Shown here piece after piece: positions 35,759-46,795 of a DNA stretch of 64,000 nt. The DNA is from Branchiostoma belcheri (Eukaryota > Chordata > Leptocardii > Amphioxiformes > Branchiostomatidae): positions 3,967,606-4,031,605 of the forward strand of contig NW_017802602.1 in assembly GCF_001625305.1 (NCBI RefSeq). The letters run 5' to 3'. Made by a program: the position numbers and the translations under genes. The notes below the pieces were generated by a model, which saw only the letters and a program-made list of their open reading frames with translations, did no database searches and had not been told where the DNA came from. Every line of letters starts with the position of its first letter. Position 1 is the stretch's first letter.

Positions 35759-38700
35759 ATGGAAGGTGACCGTGAGAGCGGGAAGAAGGCGGGAGAGCGG
35801 CCGCGGAAGGAGAGCGAGCGGGCCTGCGTGCTGTGCTGCGGGGAGACGGAGATTCTGGCGGTGGGCGAGTGCGACCATCCCGTGTGTTGGAAGTGTTCCA
35901 CCCGGATGAGAGTGCTCTGTCAGCAAAACTACTGCGCTGTCTGCAGGAAAGATCTAGACAAGGTAAATCCCATCTAAAACAACGCCTATATCCCTCCCAA
36001 ATAACAAAATTCTTACTTTTTTAATTGATAAACGAATGTAATTGAATTTCGTAACGTTTGAACTTTTTTTTCAGGTGGTGTTCACTACTAGAAGACAGGC
36101 GTTTGCCTCTATTTCAACGGAACACTTGCGTTTGGAGAGGAAACACGGGATTTACTTCGCCGAAAATGTCACACAGAAGCGATACAGGTGAGTAAACAAT
36201 CTCTGTATGTCTTGGTGCGTAGTAGGAGGAAAGGCTTCCATCCGGGATAGAAAAGTTGCCCCCCTCCCACTTCTCAGAAACACCCACAATCCCCTGTTCT
36301 TTTATAATCGTTATGTAAATTCTAATGTTGTCTGTGAAAAAGTTTGTCATCCTTCAGTTCTTTTTGATTAATAATCATAAGGCACAAATTAGTATACCTC
36401 CAGGTTATACCTTATTAAGAACAAAATCATTTTAAGTATATTGAGGCTAACTTTGGTACCATATGTTAAGGGGTAATAGTATGATTGGTAGTGTGTTCGT
36501 GTGCGATATGTTAAGGTGAATTCAGAAAAGTCCAAAAATAATTACTAGTAATGTAGTATGTTTAAATTTAACCACCAACAACAACTGAACTTTGTGATCC
36601 TTCATATATCTTGAAACAATACTTTTGTACTGTATAACAAAAGTTGCCTCAATATGCAGGAAATGTTGGGTATGTTGGGGGTTGTTAATCTTAGATTCTG
36701 AATCCATTCCCCTTGTGTTGTGTTGTTCTGTAGAGAACTCCTGGAGCACACGTGTAAAGAGTGTCCTGAGAAGCCAACCTTCCGAACCTTCGCTCAGCTC
36801 AACAAACACATGCGGAAACAACATGAACTCTTCTACTGTGATCTCTGCAGCGAACACCTCCAGGTAAAAAAGTAGCACAAAAATAGTACAAGAAGAGATT
36901 TCAAAGGCCAAGTACTAACTTGAAGATGCAATAGCTAAACATACCAAAAGAGAGACGTAGATAATAGGCAAAAGTTTATGTGTATACTAGTACCCACAAG
37001 CTACATTTCAGGGCTCAAAACAATTACCTGAAATTTGCTGGAAATTTATAAGATTGTACAAAAATGTGAGCAACTTACATGTTTGGCTAACTAATGAAAG
37101 AATTATAGGACAATTGCAGGAAAAAGAAGTTAACAAGTATGTTTGAATATGAATGAATAATAGTCCATTCTATAATGTGCAATGTAATTGAATCAGGTAC
37201 ATCCTCATGGTTATACAATACACTTTATACAGTTGTCATACATTCACACAAACCCAAAATGGTACCTGGAAGTCTGAAATCTCTGATTTCTTATTCCAGA
37301 TCTTCTCGTTTGAGCGTAAGACCTACAGCAGGAAGGAGCTGGCTGAGCACCGGCGTATCGGTGATAAGGACGAGAAGTCGTACCGTGGACACCCTCTGTG
37401 TGAGTTCTGCGACGAGCGGTACGTGGACAACGACAGTCTGCTCAGACACCTGCGTACAGACCACTACTACTGCCACGTGTGTGACGCGGGCGGGAGTAAC
37501 CAGTATTACAGGTAGGTTTTCTCAACTTCATAAAATTCACTATTCCTTGCAAGTAGACACTGATACTGAAACTTTTTCCCTTTCTTCCTATTTCTTAATG
37601 GTATATGTGGTGACTTGTTTCAACTTGTTTCTTAAACTTCTAAAGCTGAAATTTTATCATTTTATTTCATGGCAGGAGGGAAAAGAAAATGTTTGTGGTG
37701 TTTTAAGTTTGCAATTGAAACTATTATTGTACAGTTGTTATTGATTACAAACTCGTGATCATGTTCACAATGTCAATTAAACTTGCGGTGAAGAAGTCAC
37801 TGCGAAACCTTCAGAAACAAATCCACAAGTTTGGAGATTTACTGTATATAATATAATAACTTTTCAGTCAGCACTGGGAATTCAAATGTTGTTTTTCTTT
37901 TCTCCAGTGACTATGACGTGCTGCGTAACCACTTCCGTGACGCCCACTTCCTGTGTGAGGAGGACGAGTGTCGGGAGGAGAAGTTCACGTCGGTGTTCCC
38001 CACAAACATCGACCTGAAGGCTCACCAGGCCGCCGTGCACCTGAAGAAGCTCAGCAAGGCTCAGGCTCGCCAGGCCAGGCAGCTGGACATGAACTTCCAA
38101 CTGGTGCCCAGGCAGAGCGGCTTCACTGGCAGGGGAAGAGGTGGGTTCTTTGTTTTTGGATGCGCCTCCAGGGTGGGCCTCTGACATAGCACTATGGCCA
38201 AGTTTAAAGTGACTAAGATCAAGTTAAAGGTGTTTAAAACTTCCAACTGGTCCTAAGACAGAGTGGCTTTGCAGGTAGGGGAAGAGGTGGGTTCCTTTTC
38301 AGATTTATTAGCTGTCCTCGAGGGTGGAGCATTCCCTTTTCCATTATGAGCGAGCTGATTTTGTATTTTAAAAACATTGCATTCACTAGGAAAGTGGCAC
38401 ATTTACAAATTTCAAACAAGATGGAAGTGTTATTCACATTGCTGGGTCAGACATACATGTACATGTAGAAAGGAATATTTCAAAGATGTCTATGATGGTT
38501 TATATGGCACTGGTACTACTTGTTAGTGCCACCCTCCCCTACCTGAGTGAATCTAACTTCAGTGCCCTTTTCCCTTATTTCTGTAGGTATGGTGAATAGA
38601 GAAGACTATGAGGATGTGGGTTCTAACCAGCACCCAGGCAGGAGAAACAGGAAAGGACAAGGACAACAAGAAAGGTACTACATGTAATGTAGTAACAGGT

Positions 38701-41632
38701 ACTACATGTAATGTAGTACTACCCTTCTAGACTCAGCTGTTGTTTATGATAAAGGATCAACTTTGAAATAAGTGTTCTACACTTACATGTGTGCAGAAAT
38801 GTGATTTAAACCATTAAACATATATAACCAGTATACACCCAGTGACTATGTTGTATTAGCAGACATTCGTCAGAGGCATTTAGATAACTAACGATTTCAT
38901 AACAGGTACAAGAATTCTTGTTTTTGAATACTGCAATCCTTCGTTGATAACTCTGGTACTTGACATGGCATTACACTATTTCTTGTTCTTCTCTTAGCTG
39001 ATATTAGATATGTAATACATTTTTTGTAGTTGTAGTTTCTACCATGTCTATCAGTCATTTTTACATCATGCATTGTCTGGCCATTTTCTTCTGTCTTTCA
39101 GTGACATCCACTGTATGTACTATCATTGTGCATCTCACAATCTTACTATCATTATGTATTTCTGTAGGGAACAGGCAGAACAAGGGAAAAGGCCATGCTT
39201 GCGGCAGCGTTGAAGGCCTCTGTGCAGTACGAGTCCGAAAATCGCAAGGAAGACCGGGAAGAGGACCGCTCCGTCGCCCCCGCCGTCAAACCGGATGACT
39301 TTCCTTCCCTCGGAGAAGTGGCGGGTTCCCTGTTCGATAAACCGGAGGACTTTCCTTCGCTCAAAGCTGTAGCGAGCAGTCTGACTTCGCAGCAGACCAG
39401 CCAGAGTGGTGCAGCGTCTGCACAGCAGAGTATGGCCATGAGGGTCGGACACAACTTCAGAAGGTAACATATCAACCTTATCTTACTTTACCAGTAGCAC
39501 ATCGGCAGACTGTACTGCGCACAAGACAGTAACTGTTGAAGAATTTATGAAGTCCCCATACTTGTGTCGCGTCAATGAAGTATGTATATAGCCTGGTTAC
39601 CAAACCTATTATAGCTCCCGAGTCCTACATCCTCTCCGCAAATAGCGGAGAGGATGTAGGACTCGGGAGCTATAATAGGTTTGGTAACCAGGCTAGTATG
39701 TATATTCCTACAACTGAAGGTTGAACACTCACTGTCTGGTTTAACATCCATTGTTTCCCGTCAATGGTGGTTGGTTGTGCTTGAAATTTCTATCTAATTT
39801 TTTTTTACCCCTCTGCCATTAAATTAAGTATCTATCTACACAACTATCTACATAGCAATTGTCTTATTTTTAAAATAGATGTACAGGAATAAGAAAATAG
39901 CAGGTTGTTGATCTTATAGCAGGTTTTTCCTGGGATGACAAATATTTTGATTTTCCTTTGCAGGTCTGTGAAGAACGGGACTTTAAACGAAGAGGATTTT
40001 CCCGAGCTTGGTGCCAACCAGAAAAAGACGAACCCCGTAGCACCACTAGCAGGCCGGTGGACAGGGTCTGAGTCAACATCTGGGATGTCAGCTAGCCAAC
40101 GGCTTGCCCAAGACTTTCCTCCTCTACAGACTCTCAAAAAACAGAGCAATCCCATCCAGGCAGCTGTACCCAAAAGACCGCAGCCCTCAGGAAACGTGAA
40201 CCAGAGTAAAACTACTAAAACTGCCCCGAAACACGGTCCACAAGAGGAGGAGTACCCAGCTTTACCAGCAAACTACGTTCCCTGGAGCAAAGTACAGGTC
40301 GTGCCGACACAAGATAAAGAGAACGTGAACAGAAGAGCTGTTTCTCAGGCACCGCCAACGCAAGACGACTTTCCCGCGTTAGCCCCCGCTGCAAAAACTT
40401 CTCTGCAGTGGACAAAGAAACCAAAACAGACTAAACCACAAGTAGTTTCGAAGTGGTCCACTTTAGCTAATGAGGAACCAGTGGACAAAAGTAAGGGTTC
40501 TGAAAGACAGAAAGCTGAAAAGAAGGTGTCAGAAGGACAAAAAGCTGAAAAGAAGGTGTCAGAAGATACGGCTAATAAGAAAAAGAAGAAGAAGAGGAAG
40601 AAGAATAAAGGTGGTGGAAGTGGAGAGGATGATGAGAAGGGGAAGGTAGAGAGTTTGAATGACGTTGCAAACAGTTTGAAACAAGTTGATGATGCTGCTG
40701 CTACTTTGGTGGCACAGAATGGAGATGGCCTGAAGAATGACACAACAGAGCAAGCGAAGAATAACTGCATGGAGCCAACCACTCTGCTATCTGAAGACAA
40801 TACGCAAGGGGACGGTAACGATATAAATGTACAAGGAGACAGTGATAAGGAAGTTGATGTCCCTTCGTTTACCGACGCCCCGTCGTTTAGTGATGCGGAC
40901 TTCCCCAGTCTTGGCTCTGACGTTTCAAGTGCCTACTTCAGCACAGCACTACCTAAGGAAATCTTGCCGCCTGGTTTAGGGAAACCACCTGTTCAAGCGG
41001 CAGGACCGCCTCCGGGTCTGTCCCAGCTTGCAGACTCCCTCGTCCAGGGGCCACCTATCACAAAAGCTCCCCCAGGGTTCCAACCGTACACCGCCCCAGA
41101 ACCCCTTGCCCCTGCCCCCCTCCCCCTTCCCGCAGTCGATCCCGGGCCGTACATCCAGCCAGACAATTTCCAGCAGCGTAATCAGCAGCTCATGTCGTCC
41201 ATCATGGAGTGTCTGAAGGAGAACAACAACATCGGGCAGTTCAAGGACTTCTCCCGGAGGTTCCGTCAGGGCGCGCTGCCGGCGGCCGAGTACTACACCA
41301 TCTGCTGCAAACTCTTCCAGAAAAGCTTCTCCGCCATCTTCGTGGAACTTCTCGTGCTGCTGCCGGACGCGCGCAAGCAGCAAGAACTGTGGCAGGCGGT
41401 CACGGCGAGCGGTCAGCAAAGTTGCGACATCAGTTCGCAGTGTTTGTCTTGTCCGACTTGTCTTCAGATCGTGAAGAACAGTGACTTCAGTACACACACT
41501 CAGAAACATAGCCTTGATAATGACTTCCCCGCCCTGTCCTCTGTTCTACCTCCTCCAGGTCTGATTCAGGACTTCCCGTCTCTTGGAGAACCATTTGGCA
41601 CAAAGAAAACTTCAGCATGGAAGAAAATGTAA
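35759..41632 (+). CDS. ZNF598: E3 ubiquitin-protein ligase ZNF598
   Basis: Detects collided ribosomes and ubiquitinates 40S proteins in ribosome quality control. Exons: 35759-35962, 36075-36187, 36734-36863, 37300-37511, 37908-38140, 38587-38674, 39179-39463, 39964-41632. Total 2934 nt = 977 residues. The N-terminal RING (about residues 23-61) has CVLCCGE ... GECDHPVCWKCSTRMRVLC ... YCAVC, nearly diagnostic. C2H2 fingers follow in exons 3-5 (CKECPEK...HMRKQH; YCDLC; CEFCDERYVDNDSLLRHLR; YCHVCDAGG; HFRDAHFLC). The long last exon is low-complexity, with a Lys-rich patch (KKKKKKRKKNK) and four PPGL/PPGF motifs of the kind bound by GYF domains (GIGYF partners). Uncertain point: exon 7 starts at 39179 by phase, but a better-looking acceptor at 39168 would need an extra small exon or another donor. 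Start ATG at 35759 directly precedes the RING. Confidence 0.95.
38096..38300 (+). repeat. Duplicated 3' edge of ZNF598 exon 5 with donor
   Basis: The last ~45 bp of exon 5 and its donor (38096-38150, CCAACTGGTGCCCAGGCAGA through GGGGAAGAGGTGGGTTC) recurs at 38244-38296 as CCAACTGGTCCTAAGACAGA through GGGGAAGAGGTGGGTTC. Period about 148 bp. Confidence 0.9.
39579..39705. mobile_element. Perfect 50-bp-arm palindrome flanked by 11-bp direct repeats
   Basis: Arms 39590-39639 and 39645-39694 are exact reverse complements around the 5-base loop AAATA. Both sides carry the direct repeat AGTATGTATAT (39579-39589 and 39695-39705), consistent with target-site duplication. Element length is 105 bp, with no coding capacity. 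Located in ZNF598 intron 7. Confidence 0.92.
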
Positions 41633-41682
41633 CTTGTTTGTTCCTTCTGTAGATACTGCAGTAATACTAGGCTTATTTGTTG

Positions 41683-41688
41683 AATAAA
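41683..41688 (+). terminator. ZNF598 polyadenylation signal
   Basis: AATAAA 51 bp after the stop codon at 41632. A second AATAAA lies near 42265 and could give a longer 3' UTR. Confidence 0.55.
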
Positions 41689-41699
41689 GAGAATGAAAT

Positions 41700-43547
41700 T
41701 AGACTGCTTAAAAAGAGGGAGACTGTGAAGATACAAAGAAGCTTTTTGATGCAACAAAAAATACAGCAACTTTCGTACAGTCAACAACAAACTACATATA
41801 GAAATACAAAGTAAATCTTAGAAAACATATTTACTAGTCAGAGTGATATATGCAATACTTTGTCAACCCAGCTGTTCTGCATAATAGAATGTTCAAAGAT
41901 ATTTAGCACCTTTAGTGAGGGAGGCTTGCTATTCGAAATTATTGATAGAAATATAGATTTTTCCACATTGTGTTTGAAGACTATCCTTTCTTGCTTCTGC
42001 TTTCAAAGTTAGACAAAACCTAGCTAATCTGTTATGTTAAGCCTTATGTCAAAGGCCTTTTCGTTTAAAACTATTGTTATGAGTGAGCCCAGAATGCTTC
42101 CTTGTGGTACACAAATATAGATAACAGCAACAAATGCCATCACCAAAAACTTGTAAAAATTACAACAGGGAAAACAAAATACTATCGGATATTGTAGTTT
42201 CTGAAGGAATTTAAAACTTGCATTCTGCCAACTTGTGTTCGCTTTCTGTGATTATCACGATTGAACAATAAACTGAGTAATGGATGAATTGTGTCTATTG
42301 CATTCCTTCTACTCTGCTACGTTAAGGGCAGATATCGTTTGCCTGGTACTAGGTTACTAGTAGGTAGTGGCACATTCAACCTTCTCCCTACTGCCTTACC
42401 CTTTAATGAACACAATTATGTTGCACAATGGCTGTCGAAGCAGGCTGAATACTAACATGTAGAGCTAGAGACACAAGACTCATACCAACACTGCATCACC
42501 CATTCTCACGTGATTGTACCTTCCTTCTTTCTTCCCTATCTCCCTTTCCCGCTCTCTCATACACTCTCTCACTTACATGTCCCTCTCGCTCGCTCTCTCT
42601 TGATGTGCACCCGAACATTTCAACGAAGAAAATGCACGGACTCGTGTGTAGGATTTGGCGCGTGTACCTAGACAACGCGAGTGAGCAACTTTAATGCCAA
42701 AAGTGCCAAAACGTACAGAAATGATCATACCAAAACAGGACCGAAACGGAATGCTAAACCTGCACAAATTCCAACTGATCTAAACTGGTCCGAAAAAGAA
42801 ACGTCCGTAACATATCATAGTAATATAATGCATGGTAAAAAGTGTCGAAACGTTCAGAAATAAAAGATCAAAACTGGACCGAAACAAAAACCTGCAGCAA
42901 AATGTTATAGCAAATTCCAACTGATCTAAACTGGTCCGAAACAGAAACGTTGGTAACGTATTAATTATAGTCATTTGGTGCTCTTTCATATCGAAGCCAA
43001 ATGTCTGATGAACATTCGAAAGTGGTCCTAAACAAAAAAGCTTCAACTTTTACAAACCAAACGAAATCTATCGCAAGTTGGCTAGAATTCACTAGAATAG
43101 ATTTCGCGAAAACGTAATTATGCCAAATGCCAACATTTGCGATTCTTACAGTGAATTTAGAAATGAAGTGTTGTTTGCCAGCCACGCAACCCCTAAAAAC
43201 CTCCTGAAATAAGGAAGGCAAAAAATGGGGGACGTGCACCAGAGCCTTGTGCAAAACAACCAATGAGCTTCTCTGGGATTTCTACTAAATCATATCCTGC
43301 AAGGCAACACAAAATGTTCATGTACAATATGAAAATTGACTATCTATTACGACGGCGTACGTATATCTATTCAAAAACTAAAAAAAACGATGATGCTAAA
43401 CAGAAATAAAATATAAACCTTTCGCTAAACCATCGATTATGTAGGGCTGTGTATCATACGGTTACTAAATTACTAAAAAATTTCGAAAGATAATATCAAA
43501 ACTACTTCAAATAACATAAGAATATTTCTTTAACCGAATGGCAACAG
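41700..43547. other. Region between ZNF598 and the satellite
   Basis: No gene recognised. Contains a CT-rich tract (about 42525-42600) and an imperfect direct repeat of about 145-150 bp: a block with ACCGAAAC, AATTCCAACTGATCTAAACT and GGTCCGAAA occurs near 42700-42815 and again near 42845-42960. Confidence 0.5.
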
Positions 43548-45303
43548 AGCTACTACTATTGAAGATCGGAATACTCCTCTTCTTCTCCACACTTAACTCA
43601 GCTGCTATTGAAGATCGGAATACTCCTCTTCTTCTCCACACATAACACAGCTGCTATTGAAGATTGGAATACTCCTCTTCTTCTCCAAACAAAAAAAAGC
43701 TGCTATTGAAGAACGGAATACTCCTCTTCTTCTCCACACATAACACAGCTGCTACTGAAGATTTAGATACTCCTCTTCTTCTCCAAACAAAAAAAGCTGC
43801 TTTTGAAGATCGGAATACTCCTCTTCTTCTCCACACATAACACAGCTGCTACTGAAGATTTGGATACTCCTCTTCTTCTCTAAACAAAAAAAAGCTGCTA
43901 TTGAAGATCGGAATACTCCTCTTCTTCTCCACACATAACACAGCTGCTACTGAAGATCGGAATACTCCTCTTCTTCTCCACACATAACACAGCTGCTACT
44001 GAAGATTTGGATACTCCTCTTCTTCTCCAAACAAAAAAAACTGCTGTTAAAGATCGAAATACTCCTCTTCTTCCCCACACATAACACAGCTGATACTGAA
44101 GATTTGGATACTCCTCTTCTTCTCCAAACAAAAAAAGCTGCTATTGAAGATCGAAATACTCCTCTTCTTCTCCACACATAACACAGCTGCTACTGAAGAT
44201 TTGGATACTCCTCTTCTTCTCCAAACAAAAAAAAGCTGCTATTGAAGATCGGAATACTCCTCTTCTTCTCCAAACAAAAAAGCTGCTATGTAAGATCGGA
44301 ATACTCCTCTTCTTCTCCAAACAAAAAGCTGCTATGTAAGATCGGAATACTCCTCTTCTTCCCCACATATAACACAGCTGATATTGAAGATCGGAATGCT
44401 CCTCTTCTTCTCCACACATAACACAGCTGCTATTGAAGATCGGAATGCTCCTCTTCTTCTCCACACAAAACACAGCTGCTATTGAAGATCGGTATACTCC
44501 TCTTCCTCTCCACACATAACACTGCTGCTATTGAAGATCGGGATATACTCCTCTTCTTCTCGAAACAAAAAAGCTGGTATTGCTTCTTCTCCACACATAA
44601 CACAGCTGCTATTGAAGATCGGAATACTCCTCTTCTTCTCCAAACAAAAAAGCTGCTATTGAAGATCGGAATGCTCCTCTTCTTCTCCACACACAACACA
44701 GCTGCTATTGAAGATCGGAATACTCCTCTTCTTCTCCACACATAACACAGCTGCTATTGAAGATCGGGATACTCCTCTTCTTCTCCAAACAAAAAAAAAG
44801 CTGCAATTGAAGATCGGAATGCTCCTCTTCTTCTCCAAACAAGAAAAAAGCTGCCATTGAAAATCGGAATACTCCTCTTCTTCTCCAAACAAAATAAAGC
44901 TGCTATTGAAGATCGGAATACTCCTCTTCTTCTCCAAACAAAAAAGCTGCTATTGAAGATCGGTATACTCCTCTTCCTCTACACACATAACACAGCTGCT
45001 ATTGAAGATCGGAATACTCCTCTTCTTCTCCACACATAACATAGCTGCAACTGAAGATCGGAATACTCCTCTTCTTCTCCACACATAACACAGCTGCTAT
45101 TGAAGATCGGAATACTCCTCTTGTTCTCCACACATAACACAGCTGCTATTGAAGATCGGAATACTCCTCTTCTTCTCCACACATAACATAGCTGCAACTG
45201 AAGATCGGAATACTCCTCTTCTTCTCTACACATAACACAGCTGCTATTGAAGATCGGAATACTCCCCTTCTTCTCCACACATAACACAGCTGATATTGAA
45301 GAT
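43548..45303. repeat. 49-bp satellite array, first block
   Basis: Tandem units of about 49 bp (plus strand GCTGCTATTGAAGATCGGAA, then a TACTCCTCTTCTTCTCC block, then ACACATAACACA), about 36 units by length. Two main variants: ACACATAACACA-ending units, and units ending AAACAAAAAA followed by CTACTGAAGATTTGG. The minus strand gives chance open frames with RRRGVFRSS, EKKRSIPIF and GEEEEYSDL, which are the three phases of one unit and not a real protein. Confidence 0.97.
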
Positions 45304-46387
45304 CTGTCTCACTTGTACAAGGCGCCGTGGTACTGGAGGATTCCTTTTTTGTAAGGGAACCTGTTACGTGAACGAGGCGTTGTTTTCAGCACTTCTCTTA
45401 CTAACCTCTCACAGCGATTCTTTTGATTTTGGCTAGTCCTAAACCCGCTTCAGATGATATCGTGATCGGCGGTCACATGATTTGAGGGCCTGGTCAAATC
45501 TTATCATTGTATATAATTCTAGAAAATTATATGTGGGCAATCTTTTTCACACGTGGAAACACGTTTTACAAAAGACACCAAAAGAAATCTGGGAACTGAC
45601 GCACACTAGTGTATTGAGAATTGTACGGATAAAAACAATAATCATCCATACATCGATGGTAGTATGATAATAAAACATAAATAAAGTAAACATTCTTCAT
45701 CAACTCTGAATACTTTGGTCGTATAATCTACCAGAACAAGTCTCAAAGAAGACTAGAAAAACAAACAAACAAACACGCGCACACAAACACACACACACAC
45801 ACACACACTCTCTCTCTCTCTCACACACACACACGCGCGCACACACACACATGAACAAGGAAACAAACACCCAGCAGTGTATACAACTAAAAGGTGCTGG
45901 GGAATCTTCAGAGATTTCAATGAAAATAAGAGCGGTAACGTTACGGTTCAAACTGTAATTTTGTAGTTCCTACCTGACCGAAGACTTGACTTTACTCAAC
46001 AAAGGAAGTATGCAGGATGTTCCTCTTACTCCACACGAAACGCACCTGTAACTGAAGATCGGAACACCCTCTGCATCCACAGTATCACTAATTATACTAA
46101 AGGTTGGGATATTATCGTACGTAAGTTGACTAAAACTGTAAATAAATCTCCCGACGTTTGAAGAGCAGGTTTAATCGAACATGGCGTTGCAGCGACATCG
46201 TTCGAATGGCGCAACACAAAACTGGTTGTCATGTTCCACGTTCATTTACACGTCATAGAAGGATGTATTCTTTGTTACGTCATGGAACAACAACGTGACG
46301 TTCGGGAACGATGTGGGCTGTGTATATACATGTAAGCGTAGCATAGCATAATATTGCCGCTGCCGAAGCGGTTTGCTATGCGCTGTT
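45304..46387. repeat. Satellite-associated tail, copy 1
   Basis: Sequence following the first satellite block. It contains CA/CT microsatellites (45780-45850), a GAGATTTCAATGAAA block (45911) and a ~380-bp block (45950-46330) with a lone satellite-like unit (46015-46080) and GGCGTTGCAGCGACATCGTT. The same order appears at 52270-53400 and partly at 54715-55310. It ends at the assembly gap. Confidence 0.8.
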
Positions 46388-46407
46388 NNNNNNNNNNNNN
46401 NNNNNNN
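46388..46407. other. Assembly gap (20 N)
   Basis: Twenty consecutive N. True length unknown. It separates satellite tail copy 1 from unrelated AT-rich sequence (46408-46795) in which I recognise nothing. Confidence 0.99.
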
Positions 46408-46795
46408 CAGAAATTAAAAAATCCCTAAAACACGATTTTTGATCTTATTCCTAGTCGTCGAAAAATATAAAAATCGGGAATCTGGGGTGATATATGTAGC
46501 CAGGTTAAAACGATGTTTGCCTAAAAACATGACATGACTTGTGGTCGGAAACCCGAAAAAAATCGTCTTTCGGAGTGAAATATTGAAAAATCAATGATTT
46601 AACATAAACAGCTAATATTAAAAGGATGTTAAGGCAATCATTTAATTTTAATTTGACGAAATTTACCATTAAATCCTTTTTGTTTATTTTCAAGTGTTTT
46701 ACTGGTAGGCCAAAATCGCGTCTTGTAACCCGATACCTTTTAGAACGCGCCTAGCAATGGGAAAGAATACCGTAGTGACAGACCGCCGTGCATAA

